Below are positions 18,333 through 28,011 of a stretch of 64,000 nt of DNA, piece after piece. The stretch spans positions 124,001-188,000 of the forward strand of contig NBMB01000001.1 of the NCBI GenBank assembly GCA_002084765.1, written 5' to 3'. The translations under genes and the position numbers were made by a program. The DNA comes from Candidatus Cloacimonetes bacterium 4572_55 (lineage in GTDB: Bacteria > 4572-55). The stretch's first letter is position 1; every line of letters begins with the position of its first letter. Below the pieces are notes generated by a model. It searched no databases. It was given only the letters and a program-made list of their open reading frames with translations, and was not told where the DNA came from.

Positions 18333-19910
18333 ATGAATCGTAAGATGTTGGCAATTTTTATCATACTTTCGTCATGTTCATTTCTTTTGTTATTTGAGAT
18401 AGCGGTATTTGCTGAAAATCCACCTCAATTTGGAGACTTAGAACCAGGTCCCTATGCGGTCGGCTATGAGGTCATCAGCGTTTTTGATTATAGCCGCACT
18501 TTTGATACCCCGAAGTATAACTATAAAGGGGAGTTTCAAGAAGGCGATCGGGCGCGTCCTATTACACTTCATATCTGGTATCCGGCTCAAAAATCGGATG
18601 ACAACGTCGCTTTGCCGTATAGCGAATATTTTACCCAGCCATTTGCCGTGACCGAGGGGGAACTGAGCGAAGAGAGACAGGCAGAGATTATCCAAACAAC
18701 TCGCGGAATCATGGGGCCTGAGGTGGAAGAGGCTAAGTATAACGAGATAATGGCGACGCCCACGGCTCTGGTCAAAAATCCGGTGAGACAGGATGGCGAA
18801 TTTCCTTTGATCATCATCGCTCCCGGTTTCAACCAAAGACCTTCCGCGCATACAGTGCAGGGCGAATATCTTGCTAGCCACGGCTATATCGTCGCTTCCA
18901 GTGCGTCTCAGGGCGAGCGGGGGGCGATTACGTACAATCTGCTCGGAGCAAACGCCCAACTGCGAGATATGGAATTTATTCGGGGATATATGTACGACTA
19001 TGAACACCTTGACAAAGATAAGCTGGGCGTCGCAGGATTCAGTTTCGGGGGCGTTGCCTCGGCTTTGATGATGATGAAAAACACCGATGTGGACGCGTTC
19101 CTCAGCCTGGACAGTGTGATCGGTACCGGAGGCGGATTCGGCGCGATGTTTCAGTCTCCTTATTATCATACGACGGACATCCGAGCGGCTGTCATGCACC
19201 TGTGGACCGACCCGGATCGAGGCACTTTTAACCCGAATTTTTTAAACTCTTTGACGTATGCCAATACATACATTATCAAGCTGGAGAATATGCGGCACTA
19301 TGATTTCATCTCCTTTGGGAAAATTTCGGCTATGGTTCCGGGGTTTGCTCCCTTTGGCGGAGAAGTGCGCGGAGACGCCCATCTTGCACAAACTATTGTG
19401 AATCAATATGCTCTGAATTTTTTTGACGCGTATGTCAAACGGGATAAAAAAGCACTGACTTTTCTGGGAAATAAACCGACTGACAACGGATTTCCCGCGG
19501 ATGTAGCGACCGCAGATATTCGCGAAGTGGAGAACCCACCGCCAGGCGAGCGAGATGTGATCGACATGATTATGAATGGAGAAATTGAGGGGGCCGTGAA
19601 AATTTTTAAAAGATTTCAGGATGAGGATCCCGAATTGGAGATATTCCAGGAAGGTCCTATGAATAATCTCGGCTATCAATTGGTCGGTCAGCAGCGAGTG
19701 GACGACGCGCTCGAGGTCTTTAAACTGAATGTCGAGGCTTATCCAGATTCTTGGAATTGCTATGACAGTTTGGCCGAGGCATACAACCTCAAAGGCAATA
19801 CGGAAAAAGCGATTGAGTTCTATTCTATCGCGCTGGAAATGAATCCAGAGGACCCTCGGATTACCGGTATCCTGAATAATCTAAAAAATTCGAAGGATTC
19901 CAAAAAATAA
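18333..19910 (+). CDS. Exported alpha/beta hydrolase (PAF-acetylhydrolase-like) with C-terminal TPRs
   Basis: 525 residues: a signal peptide (about 1-28), an alpha/beta-hydrolase domain similar to platelet-activating-factor acetylhydrolase and dienelactone-hydrolase-like proteins, and two to three TPR units at the end (about 430-520). RPITLHIWYPAQ and FPLIIIAPGFNQRPSAH form the early strands and oxyanion region, and the nucleophile elbow is GFSFGG with Ser237. The esterase-TPR fusion is seen in other environmental bacteria. It sits between two paralogous propeller genes (66 and 51 bp gaps) and is probably cotranscribed with them. Substrate unknown. Confidence 0.85.
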   Translation: MNRKMLAIFIILSSCSFLLLFEIAVFAENPPQFGDLEPGPYAVGYEVISVFDYSRTFDTPKYNYKGEFQEGDRARPITLHIWYPAQKSDDNVALPYSEYFTQPFAVTEGELSEERQAEIIQTTRGIMGPEVEEAKYNEIMATPTALVKNPVRQDGEFPLIIIAPGFNQRPSAHTVQGEYLASHGYIVASSASQGERGAITYNLLGANAQLRDMEFIRGYMYDYEHLDKDKLGVAGFSFGGVASALMMMKNTDVDAFLSLDSVIGTGGGFGAMFQSPYYHTTDIRAAVMHLWTDPDRGTFNPNFLNSLTYANTYIIKLENMRHYDFISFGKISAMVPGFAPFGGEVRGDAHLAQTIVNQYALNFFDAYVKRDKKALTFLGNKPTDNGFPADVATADIREVENPPPGERDVIDMIMNGEIEGAVKIFKRFQDEDPELEIFQEGPMNNLGYQLVGQQRVDDALEVFKLNVEAYPDSWNCYDSLAEAYNLKGNTEKAIEFYSIALEMNPEDPRITGILNNLKNSKDSKK

Positions 19911-19961
19911 AATCAGACGGTCATATTTATCGAGCATCTTGCTGTAAGGAGATATAACAAT

Positions 19962-21200
19962 ATGAAAAATAGAGGATTATTCATTATTTTTTTCAGCGGG
20001 CTTTTCTTTCTGCAGGGCGCGCTGTCACCGGTATTCTGTCAAAATGGGAATTGGACGCAATGGCGCGGTTCCAATCGAGATGGGATTTCCCAGGAAAAAA
20101 TCCTGAAAAAATGGCCGGAAACCGGACCCAAAGAGTTATGGCGAATTAAGCTAGGAAACGGCTTTTCCGCGATATCCGTAGTGGACGACAAGCTCTATAC
20201 CATGTTCACAGACGGCAAAAATGAACATGCAATTTGCTTGCTGGCAAAGGATGGGTCAGAGGTGTGGCGCACCCAAACCGACAAAAATTTCCCGGAAGAG
20301 TTTGGCGACGGTCCCCGTTGCACGCCTCTTATTGACGGAGACGTTGTCTATGTGATCAGCGCGTATGCCAAGCTGTACGCGCTCAACATCAAGGATGGAT
20401 CGGAAATATGGTCGCACGATTTCATATCCGAATTCGGCGCGCAAATGCCGAAGTACGCATTTTCTATGACGCCCATTATTGAAGGGGATATATTATACAC
20501 CGATGTCGGCGGCAAGCGAGGGTATTCGGTGATGGCTTTCGACAAAATGACCGGCAAGGTGGTTTGGCATTCCCAAACTGACATGCCTGGATACTCATCT
20601 CCGATTTCGGCGACGATTAATGGATTGAACCATATCGTCTTTTTGACAGGGACAAAAGTAGTCGGCTTAGACCCGATAGATGGGCATCTCTACTGGGAAT
20701 TTCCTTGGACCACAAACGGATTTATCAACGCGGCAACCCCGATTTTCATCCCTGAAGATAAAATATTTATCTCTGCTGGATACGGAAAGGGCGCGGCGTT
20801 GCTTCAGATCGATGTGGAAGGGAAAAATGCAACTGCGAATCTTATATGGGTCGCAAAAAAGATGAAAAATCACATGGCAACATCAATCTATCTTGACGGA
20901 TATATCTATGGATTTGACGACCGTATCCTGAAATGTATCGATGCGGAAACCGGCAAAATGGCTTGGAAGAATCGGGGATTTGGAGAAGGCACCTTGGTTT
21001 ATGCCGACGGGCATTTTATCGTGTTAGGCGACAAGGGTAAGCTGGCTCTGCTCAAAGCGACGCCAAAAGCCTTTGAGCAAGTGGCGGATGGTGGAAAGCC
21101 CCTGAATGATAGTTGTTGGACCGTGCCGACTCTGGCTAATGGCAGGCTCTACCTCCGAAGCAAGACCGAGGTGGTTTGCTTTGATCTGAAGCCGAAATAA
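19962..21200 (+). CDS. PQQ-like beta-propeller protein, paralogue
   Basis: A 412-residue secreted propeller closely related to the one at 16923-18266: both share WRGSNRDGIS/WRGPNRDGIS, GPKELWRI, PKYAFS/PRWGFS blocks and a common ending (LYLRSKTEVVCFDL). The N-terminus is an ordinary signal peptide (LFIIFFSGLFFLQGALSPVFC) with a late Cys that does not sit in a clear lipobox, so this copy may be soluble. Local duplication around the hydrolase gene is the simplest origin. AAGGAGA precedes the ATG. Confidence 0.85.
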   Translation: MKNRGLFIIFFSGLFFLQGALSPVFCQNGNWTQWRGSNRDGISQEKILKKWPETGPKELWRIKLGNGFSAISVVDDKLYTMFTDGKNEHAICLLAKDGSEVWRTQTDKNFPEEFGDGPRCTPLIDGDVVYVISAYAKLYALNIKDGSEIWSHDFISEFGAQMPKYAFSMTPIIEGDILYTDVGGKRGYSVMAFDKMTGKVVWHSQTDMPGYSSPISATINGLNHIVFLTGTKVVGLDPIDGHLYWEFPWTTNGFINAATPIFIPEDKIFISAGYGKGAALLQIDVEGKNATANLIWVAKKMKNHMATSIYLDGYIYGFDDRILKCIDAETGKMAWKNRGFGEGTLVYADGHFIVLGDKGKLALLKATPKAFEQVADGGKPLNDSCWTVPTLANGRLYLRSKTEVVCFDLKPK

Positions 21201-21244
21201 TAAAGGAACTGCGTGTTCGATCCAAATTTTTTTAGAGAAAAGAT

Positions 21245-21285
21245 GCAAAGACACTACGGCGTCCGCCGCGCTTTAGTGTCTTTGC
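21245..21285 (+). terminator. Hairpin terminator after propeller operon
   Basis: GCAAAGACACTA and TAGTGTCTTTGC form a perfect 12-bp stem around a GC-rich 17-base loop that can itself pair (GGCG with CGCC-like bases). A T-run follows at about 21300. It separates the propeller operon from the TonB receptor gene. Confidence 0.75.
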
Positions 21286-21333
21286 GCTAAATAAGTCGAT
21301 TTTTTTTTCAATTTTTACTGAAGGAACAAATTT

Positions 21334-23481
21334 ATGCTGGCGGGAAACACAACCTCTCCTTTTATAACGCGATTATTACCGATTCTTACGATAGTTTTTT
21401 TATTTGGAGCAAATCCGGTATCCGCGGAAGAGACGCACTACAGCTCGGGCGATACAATTTTGGTCGTGGGTCAACGAAATGAGACCATACCAACCATGAA
21501 CGATATTGCGACAAAGTTATTGATTCCGCTCCGTCTGACTCCGGTCAGCGTCGGAATTGTGACGGAAGAACTGAATCGCGCGCAATGCAACACAACGCTC
21601 GGGGACGCGATGAAAAATGTCGGCGGCGTCAATTGTCAGACCGGGTCAGGCACGCATGACGTATTTATCATGCGCGGTTTCGGCTCTTTAGAAAACGGAT
21701 TGATCCTGACCGACGGCGCGGCGGATCCGAAAGTGACCTCTTATAATCTGTACAATCTGGAACAAATCGAGGTCTTAAAGGGCCCCGGCGCATTTCTATA
21801 CGGCGGCAGTCCCCTGTCCGGCACGATTAATCTCTCGACAAAAAAACCTCTTTTTGACAACTTTTTTAACATAACTGGTTCTGCTGGTCGCTTTCAGACA
21901 CGTCGATCCACGATCGACATGGGCGCGACAAACCCTGATCAAACTCTCGCGGTTCGGGTTAATGGGATGTACCAACAATCGGATAATTATCGAGACGAAA
22001 AAAAATACGACGCATCCGCGATCAACCCGGTCGTGAGTTGGAGGCTTGGAGCCCGCAGCCAAGCCCGTCTCAGCTTCGAGTATGTGAATAACAATTATCA
22101 ACCAGACTACGGGTTGCCGCTCATTTTTGACATGGCAACGCAAAGCCTAACCCGTGCGCCGGATGATATCCCCAAAACGAATTCTTACCAGGTCCCGTTC
22201 GACGACTCGGATCAAAAAATCATTCGTATCAAGGCGGATTGGCAGACAAAAATCAATCCATCTCTTGTGATTCGCAACAAGTTTTATTATACAGACCTGG
22301 ATTGGGAAGCGAAAGGAACTTTGTTGCTCGGAGCACGTCCTATTTTCTATGGTGAAGACCCTTACGGAGTGATTCGTTCGCTCACTATTCTGGACGACCG
22401 GCAAAAGCTGGTCGGAAATCAGCTGGAGGCATTGTGGTTTGTCGATACGGGGCCCCTGCGGCACCACCTGATAATCGGGCTCGAGGCAAGCCAATTGACT
22501 GATAAATATCAGATGGACGTAGCCCAACTTCCCCCTATTAATTTATACGACCCAATTGAGTACGCAACCGAGGAGTCATTGCTGATTTTCCCCTATCTCA
22601 CCGCGGATGCCACGAGCCAAGTGATTGCCGGTTACACGGTGGATCGGATCACTTTCTCAGAAAAGTTTCAGGCTTTTCTGGGCGGACGGTATGATATGAT
22701 CGATTACGAGGAGACTTTGGTCAAAACCGAGCGAGATTATCAAAAATTCAGCCCGTTAGCAGGCGCGGTCTTTGCCCCGACAGAAGAGTTGTCGTTTTAT
22801 GGCAGCTTTGGAAACGCGTTTGCCCCGCCCTCCACCCGCGTGATCGGAGAGAGAGAAGCGGAAAAGAGCGAGCAGGTTGAGATCGGCGTTAAATCAAGGT
22901 TGTGGCAGGGACGGTTGCGCGCGACATTGGCATTGTATCAATTAGAGAAAGATCACATCGCAATACCGAATGAGACTGGCGTTATAAATGAAATCGGCAA
23001 TCAGAAAAGCAAGGGAGCGGAGTTGGAGATCACGGTCGAAGCGGCTTCGGACTGGATCGTGTGGGCTTCCTACTCCTATGTCGATGCGGAACTGACAGAA
23101 TTCTGGGAAAGACCCCAGGTCGGAGTGGACGAAAATCAACAGCCGATCTATCAATCCATGAACCGTTCTGGGAATCGCCCCGCTTTTACGCCGGAGAACC
23201 TCTTTAATATCTGGACTACGAAGGAATTCTCTAACGGATTCGGCGCGGGTGTGGGAGCGCGTTACTATAGCTCCCAGTTTATTGCCTCGGATAACGCTTT
23301 TAAGATTGATGGAGCTTTTATCCTGGACGCGTCTCTGTCCTATCAAATCGGAAATTTCCGTTGGTCTGTGAACGGTAAAAATTTGACGGATAAATCGTAT
23401 TATACTCGCGGATTCGGATCCTCTTCTGTGATTCCGGCTCATCCAATAGCTGTCTATGTTGGGATGGAGTTCTCTTTATGA
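21334..23481 (+). CDS. TonB-dependent siderophore-type receptor
   Basis: A 715-residue outer-membrane receptor. After the signal peptide comes a plug domain (about 60-190) with TPVSVGIVTEEL, HDVFIMRGFGS, ILTDGAADP and EQIEVLKGPGAFLYGG, then a 22-strand-type barrel ending in the aromatic YVGMEFSL. The plug is closest to ferric-siderophore receptors (FhuA/FpvA class) from the SxxGTINLSTKKP region. No ABC transporter or TonB/ExbBD gene is adjacent, so the substrate cannot be named. The TonB box is not obvious. Confidence 0.92.
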   Translation: MLAGNTTSPFITRLLPILTIVFLFGANPVSAEETHYSSGDTILVVGQRNETIPTMNDIATKLLIPLRLTPVSVGIVTEELNRAQCNTTLGDAMKNVGGVNCQTGSGTHDVFIMRGFGSLENGLILTDGAADPKVTSYNLYNLEQIEVLKGPGAFLYGGSPLSGTINLSTKKPLFDNFFNITGSAGRFQTRRSTIDMGATNPDQTLAVRVNGMYQQSDNYRDEKKYDASAINPVVSWRLGARSQARLSFEYVNNNYQPDYGLPLIFDMATQSLTRAPDDIPKTNSYQVPFDDSDQKIIRIKADWQTKINPSLVIRNKFYYTDLDWEAKGTLLLGARPIFYGEDPYGVIRSLTILDDRQKLVGNQLEALWFVDTGPLRHHLIIGLEASQLTDKYQMDVAQLPPINLYDPIEYATEESLLIFPYLTADATSQVIAGYTVDRITFSEKFQAFLGGRYDMIDYEETLVKTERDYQKFSPLAGAVFAPTEELSFYGSFGNAFAPPSTRVIGEREAEKSEQVEIGVKSRLWQGRLRATLALYQLEKDHIAIPNETGVINEIGNQKSKGAELEITVEAASDWIVWASYSYVDAELTEFWERPQVGVDENQQPIYQSMNRSGNRPAFTPENLFNIWTTKEFSNGFGAGVGARYYSSQFIASDNAFKIDGAFILDASLSYQIGNFRWSVNGKNLTDKSYYTRGFGSSSVIPAHPIAVYVGMEFSL

Positions 23482-23574
23482 GCGCGCAACTTAATATAGC
23501 CGCCTTAGATAGCTGTAAAGTTCATACGAGCTTTTGCTTTTTTTATCCAGCCCGAAAGAGAGGACTCCCGAAAA

Positions 23575-24633
23575 ATGACAATGGAAACTGATAATAAAAA
23601 AATGAGAAAGGAGCAGTCGAGAGATGAGGAAAAATCGATCTCTCAAGCTCATGACGCCGCGTTTAAGTCGGCTTTTCAGCAGAAGGAACTTGCTATAGAC
23701 TTCTTCCGTAACTATCTTCCAAAGTCAATTATTCACCATATTGATTTTGCTCATATAGAGAGAGCTATGTGGATGAGAAGATGCGGGAAAAGCATTCGGA
23801 TATTATTTATAAAACGAAAATAAAAGATGATGATGGGTTCCTATACATCTTATTTGAGCACCAAAGTCGCCCTGATCCATTGATGTCATTTCGACTCCTT
23901 TCTTACATGGTGAATATCTGGAATGTGCATCTTGATCAAATCGCTAAGGATAAAAAAAAAAAAAGAAGCGAGAGAGTCCGAGGAGAAATCAAAAAGGAGA
24001 AAAGCCGTTAAGCTGCCAGCCATTATACCGATTGTCTTATATCATGGTCAAAAGCGGTTTGGGACAAATCAAAGTCTTATAAATATTGTTGCGAACGGGG
24101 AAGCCTTTTCAGACTATATCCCTGATTTCAGATACAAATTGATCGACTTGGGTAAGTATGAAGACGACTTTCTTACTTCTATAGGTAAAACCGCATTAAA
24201 AGTCGTTCTTCTTACCATGAAGCATATCTTTGACGCCGATGTGAATCAATTATTGGATAAACCTCTTAATTTATTAATATCATTAGAGATACAAGATAGC
24301 GTCAGGATGATCAGGACTTTGGAATGGCTGCTGCGCTACACCTACAATGCGAGGTGTGAAGATGAAATAGCACTGCAAGAAACGATTAACGAGAAAATAG
24401 ACAAATTTCATGGCGAAAGAACAAGGAGGGCGGTTATGACTGTTGCTGACCAATTAAGAGAAGAAGGATTTAAAAGGGGCATGGAAAGGGGCATGGAAAG
24501 GGGTATGGAAAGGGAGAGGTTGAAAAATGTATCCAAGATGCTTAAGGCCGGGATAGAAATCAAATTGATTAGGCTGATAACCGGTTTGAGTATTAGTGAA
24601 ATCACGAGATTAAAGAAAATAAAGCTTAAATAA
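23575..24633 (+). pseudogene. Rpn/PD-(D/E)XK nuclease-transposase family gene with two frame breaks
   Basis: Three overlapping frames together make one Rpn-type protein. Frame one gives AHDAAFKSAFQQKELAIDFF and HIDFAHIE. A one-base loss near 23765 moves the reading to a second frame with VDEKMREKHSDIIYKTK and LYILFEHQSRPDPLMSFRLL. One base too many in a run of 13 A (23952-23964) moves it back, to IPIVLYHGQKRF and the C-terminal RGMERGMERGMERER repeat. Rpn proteins are DNA nucleases that promote recombination. The two shifts cancel, so all parts are present, but no single frame encodes them. The A-run could slip during transcription, though the first break has no slippery site, so decay or sequencing error is likelier. 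Confidence 0.85.
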
Positions 24634-24711
24634 CTTTTCGGCTTTTAAAAGGCGTTTCTTAACCATTATTTTTTATAAGGCTAATATTCATAATATAAAG
24701 AGAGGATCGTT

Positions 24712-25068
24712 ATGAAGGCAACAATAAAACAAAAAGAGGATGTTTTAGTTTTTCTTATGAAAGGCGATCTGACATCGGAGTTCGTCAACGATTTTGAATC
24801 GAAGCTCAAGAACGAACTGAAACGCGGCGCAAAGAAAATATTGATCGTAATGGACGCGGTGAGTCGTATCGACGACATTGGTTATCAAATACTTGGTTCT
24901 TGTATGGCCGCGTCGAATCGAAATGGAACGAATTTTGTATTATACTTTGAGAATCCGGATCGACTTGAGCAGTTTAACCAATCATCCTACGCTGAATTTT
25001 TCAACATTGTCACCGATATGGGAGACGCCAAGCGAGAGCTTTCCAAGCCGCGCAGAAAGCAGAAATAG
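24712..25068 (+). CDS. STAS-domain protein (anti-sigma factor antagonist-like)
   Basis: A 118-residue STAS domain: VLVFLMKGDLTSEFVNDFESKL, then KILIVMDAVSRIDDIGYQILGSCMA, then YFENPDRLEQF. The family's usual D-S-S-G segment, which carries the serine phosphorylated by anti-sigma kinases, reads D-D-I-G here, so that serine is missing. The protein may therefore act constitutively or as part of a different switch. It is followed after two bases by alr, which suggests cotranscription. No partner kinase is adjacent. Confidence 0.8.
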   Translation: MKATIKQKEDVLVFLMKGDLTSEFVNDFESKLKNELKRGAKKILIVMDAVSRIDDIGYQILGSCMAASNRNGTNFVLYFENPDRLEQFNQSSYAEFFNIVTDMGDAKRELSKPRRKQK

Positions 25069-25070
25069 TT

Positions 25071-26258
25071 ATGCCAAACCGAGGTTCCTGGGTCGAAATT
25101 AACTTGGGACGCCTGCGCCGAAATATTCAGCGGATTCAACATCGGAGTAAAGCCGATATTATCCTGCCAGTAAAGGCGGACGCTTATGGACACGGCGCGG
25201 TCGAGACAGTTAAAGTAGCCCGAGAGTGTGGGATCGATTTCTTTTGCGTGGCAAATGTGGGGGAAGCCGTCGAGCTTCGACAGGCGGGCGTTCAAGATAA
25301 GATTTTGTTAGTCGTTCCTTTGGTGAAGGACGACTGTGAGGCGATCATTCAGTATGATCTGCGACCGACAATCTGCAACGTCTCCGCAGCTCGCGAATTA
25401 TCAAAAATTGCGCTGAAGACGCGACACATGATCCGCGTGCATCTGGAGGTCGATACCGGCATGGGACGAGGCGGTGTTTGGCACCACGATTTTCTTCCAT
25501 TTTTCAGAGCTGTCGTCAATATCCCAGAAATTCGGATCGAGGGAATTTATACCCATTTTGCTAGCGCGGACGAGGGCGATCTTTTTTTTACGGAAGAGCA
25601 ACTGCGCCGTTTTCGATTAGTTCTATTCCAAATAGAATCCCTTTATAGACAGCGCATACCTATCATCCATTCCGATAATTCCTCCGCGATTCTCCAGCTT
25701 GGAGCCGCTGGGTTTTCTCATGTCCGCCCTGGTATCGCAGTATATGGATATTACCCGTCCCGGCATATCCAAAAAACGATCAAATTGGAGCCGGTCATGT
25801 CCTGCAAAACAGAACTGGTACATATTCAGGATATTCAAAAAGGACGCAGCGTTAGCTATAACCGCACATATTTTCTGCGGGAGGATTCGCAAGTAGGCGT
25901 GATCGACATCGGGTACGCGGACGGATACAGCAGGCGGCTTTCCAACCGAGGAAAAGTATTGCTTCGTGGAAAAAAAGCTCCGGTAATCGGCGCAGTCTGC
26001 ATGGATATGACGATGGTCAATCTTGAAAATATCCCATACGCCAAAATCAATGACGAGGTCGTGATTCTTGGTCGCCAGGGTAATGAAGAAATTACGATTG
26101 AGGAGCTGGCAGAGTCTATCGGAACGATCCATTATGAGGTGGCGACGCTGTTGGGACTGTTGAATAAACGCGTCTTTATCGATGAGGTGAGTCCCCATGT
26201 CAAAAACGTTCTGTTCCCATCAAATAATTCAAAATCTCCTCTGGAACGCGCGCATTGA
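25071..26258 (+). CDS. alr: Alanine racemase
   Basis: A 395-residue PLP enzyme converting L- to D-alanine for peptidoglycan. The PLP lysine lies in LPVKADAYGHGA, the second catalytic residue (Tyr) in SVSYNRTYF, and other landmarks are VHLEVDTGMGRGG, YTHFASAD, HVRPGIAVYGYYP and DIGYADGYSRRLSNRG. The ATG follows the STAS gene after two bases. The last 59 bp overlap the end of the convergent SbcD-like gene. Confidence 0.96.
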   Translation: MPNRGSWVEINLGRLRRNIQRIQHRSKADIILPVKADAYGHGAVETVKVARECGIDFFCVANVGEAVELRQAGVQDKILLVVPLVKDDCEAIIQYDLRPTICNVSAARELSKIALKTRHMIRVHLEVDTGMGRGGVWHHDFLPFFRAVVNIPEIRIEGIYTHFASADEGDLFFTEEQLRRFRLVLFQIESLYRQRIPIIHSDNSSAILQLGAAGFSHVRPGIAVYGYYPSRHIQKTIKLEPVMSCKTELVHIQDIQKGRSVSYNRTYFLREDSQVGVIDIGYADGYSRRLSNRGKVLLRGKKAPVIGAVCMDMTMVNLENIPYAKINDEVVILGRQGNEEITIEELAESIGTIHYEVATLLGLLNKRVFIDEVSPHVKNVLFPSNNSKSPLERAH

Positions 26259-27444
26259 TCGCCATGGACTTCATCTCTGAGACTACCTGCGCCCACTGCT
26301 CCGCGTCTGATTTATAGCCGCTGTGCTGCGCCAAAAGATCATGGATAACCTGTTGTTCCAACTGCTTTCGACTCGACCCAACATGGTGCGCGGCAATAGG
26401 CAAGTCTGTGGGAACGGCTGTAAATTTTATCAAAGCAACGATCGCGCCGACCCGATCTTTAACGCGCTTCTCGATTCTTTTAATATTCAATTCATGCCGC
26501 TTGAATCCCAGTCGTCCCTGCAGAGAAAGCTCCACCACAGGCGGTAATGACCAATCCTTTTTGATCCGATCAATCTTCTCGTTGACTGCATATTCCGCCT
26601 CTTCAGCAGACGGAAAAGCCGTCAGGTCAATCTGACGACGGACAAATGGGCGTCGATAATAATCTTGCATAAGTTCTGTCCGACACGAGCCGTTTTCCAC
26701 TGTTACCAACAGCGCGCCCCGCTTCTCCTCCACCTCGGACACAGAGCAGGATTCTGGAGATCCGGGGTTGTGAACCCAGTCGTCAATAGTAAAATATTTG
26801 TGGAAATGCCCCAACGCCAGATAATTGACCGCGCCGCGCAATGGAGCGAGTTGTTCATAGCTCACTCCTCCGGCAAATTGATTGATAAATCCGCCCACCC
26901 CAAGATGCATCATCAGTGCCGTGAACTCTGCTCGCGGCAATTCGCGGATCGCATCGGCGAGCTCTGGGATCACCCTTGCCACGCTGCTGCCATACCATCT
27001 GGAACCGATCACTCGCACGCCGTTCAGATCTATATAGGAGCCTTTTTTGGATCGGGCGTCCCACGGCTCCAATCGGAGACGCGGTTTTTCTTTTTTCATC
27101 ACAACCGGTTCGAGAAGGATTAGCAGACCTAAACCAGACAAAAAAGAGAGCCAATTCGCACTGTCGTCAAAGGGCCTGTTGTCATGATTTCCCTCAATCG
27201 CAAGCACGGGAATTCCGGCTTTTTCCAGTTTTTTCAAAACTGAAATTCCCTGGTTCATAGTGACAGGCAATATCTGACGTTGGTCGAAAAAATCTCCGGA
27301 AACAAGAACAAAATCGACTTTATCCGGCAACGCATACCGATTGATAACGTCTCTAAAGGCATAAAAAAAATCTTTCTGTCGCTTTTTGGAATTGTACTGA
27401 TTATAACCAAGATGTAGGTCGGCGAGATGTAAAAATTTTGTCAC
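26200..27444 (-). CDS. DNA double-strand-break exonuclease, SbcD/Mre11 family
   Basis: 414 residues of a calcineurin-type metallophosphoesterase. Metal-binding motifs are complete: LHLADLHLGYN, LVSGDFFDQR, IEGNHDNRPF and YLALGHFH, with MMHLGVGG between them. SbcD/Mre11 nucleases process DNA ends and hairpins together with an SMC-like ATPase (SbcC/Rad50). No sbcC is next to it; the SMC gene at 31095 is of the condensin type and is not its expected partner. The C-terminal half (about 260-414) is less conserved. Its stop lies inside alr on the other strand. Confidence 0.88.
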   Translation of the reverse strand: MTKFLHLADLHLGYNQYNSKKRQKDFFYAFRDVINRYALPDKVDFVLVSGDFFDQRQILPVTMNQGISVLKKLEKAGIPVLAIEGNHDNRPFDDSANWLSFLSGLGLLILLEPVVMKKEKPRLRLEPWDARSKKGSYIDLNGVRVIGSRWYGSSVARVIPELADAIRELPRAEFTALMMHLGVGGFINQFAGGVSYEQLAPLRGAVNYLALGHFHKYFTIDDWVHNPGSPESCSVSEVEEKRGALLVTVENGSCRTELMQDYYRRPFVRRQIDLTAFPSAEEAEYAVNEKIDRIKKDWSLPPVVELSLQGRLGFKRHELNIKRIEKRVKDRVGAIVALIKFTAVPTDLPIAAHHVGSSRKQLEQQVIHDLLAQHSGYKSDAEQWAQVVSEMKSMAINARVPEEILNYLMGTERF

Positions 27445-27488
27445 AGATTTCTCCAGAATTTCGAATTATAAAGAAGTAGGGGGTATAT

Positions 27489-27683
27489 TTATAATATATT
27501 TTCTATTTTAATTTGATCAGTTAAACATATCTCATCTATTCCAGGTACGATATCATGGGCGGGCTCTTCATTAAAAATTTCCAACCGCAACCATGTGAGA
27601 AGTAACACAACCAGGATGATGATCAAAATTAGGACAAACTTGATGAATGTGCTGTCTTTCAGGGATTCTTCTTTTAGGGTCAT
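27489..27683 (-). CDS. Small single-span membrane protein
   Basis: A 64-residue open frame with one strong membrane helix (FVLILIIILVVLLLTWL) flanked by charged ends and a short acidic tail. AGGAAA stands five bases before the ATG. I do not recognise it. The start codon directly abuts the stop codon of the decayed aldolase fragment upstream, so it could once have been cotranscribed with that gene. Confidence 0.45.
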   Translation of the reverse strand: MTLKEESLKDSTFIKFVLILIIILVVLLLTWLRLEIFNEEPAHDIVPGIDEICLTDQIKIENIL

Positions 27684-27684
27684 A

Positions 27685-27830
27685 TCATTTTCCTGTAATC
27701 GTCAAGAATCTGGCGAATTGTTCGAACAAAATTCTCAATATCCACCTCGGTTGTGTCAAACGAAGTCATCCAGCGAACCTCAGAATGGAATTTGTCCCAA
27801 ACGTAGAAAAAGTAATGTTTTTTATAATGT
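27685..27830 (-). pseudogene. C-terminal remnant of a threonine-aldolase/beta-eliminating lyase
   Basis: Read on the minus strand, the frame ending at the TGA at 27685-27687 gives FYVWDKFHSEVRWMTSFDTT followed by EVDIENFVRTIRQIL. This is the typical C-terminus of low-specificity threonine aldolase-like PLP lyases (VRWM.SFDTTEED pattern). Upstream the similarity stops, and the PLP-binding core is not present in the window. It is a gene stump of about 45 codons. Confidence 0.65.
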
Positions 27831-27960
27831 CTGGGTGAACGCCGGAGTTGTTGTCGCTAGCAAAACTTCGCAAATTCTACCTTTTTTTAGGAGAAAACTT
27901 CCAATCAAATCATCAAGCCCACCAGTGTCATAAACAGATAGAAGTTTATCATAATTTCGT

Positions 27961-27992
27961 CGGGAGATCAAGTTTTTTTTTGATCTCGCGGA
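27961..27992. repeat. Hairpin with T-rich loop
   Basis: GAGATCAA and TTGATCTC form an 8-bp inverted repeat around a T-rich centre. It lies between gene fragments and may be the old terminator of one of them. Confidence 0.4.
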
Positions 27993-28011
27993 TCGATCAG
28001 CGTTCTATTTT

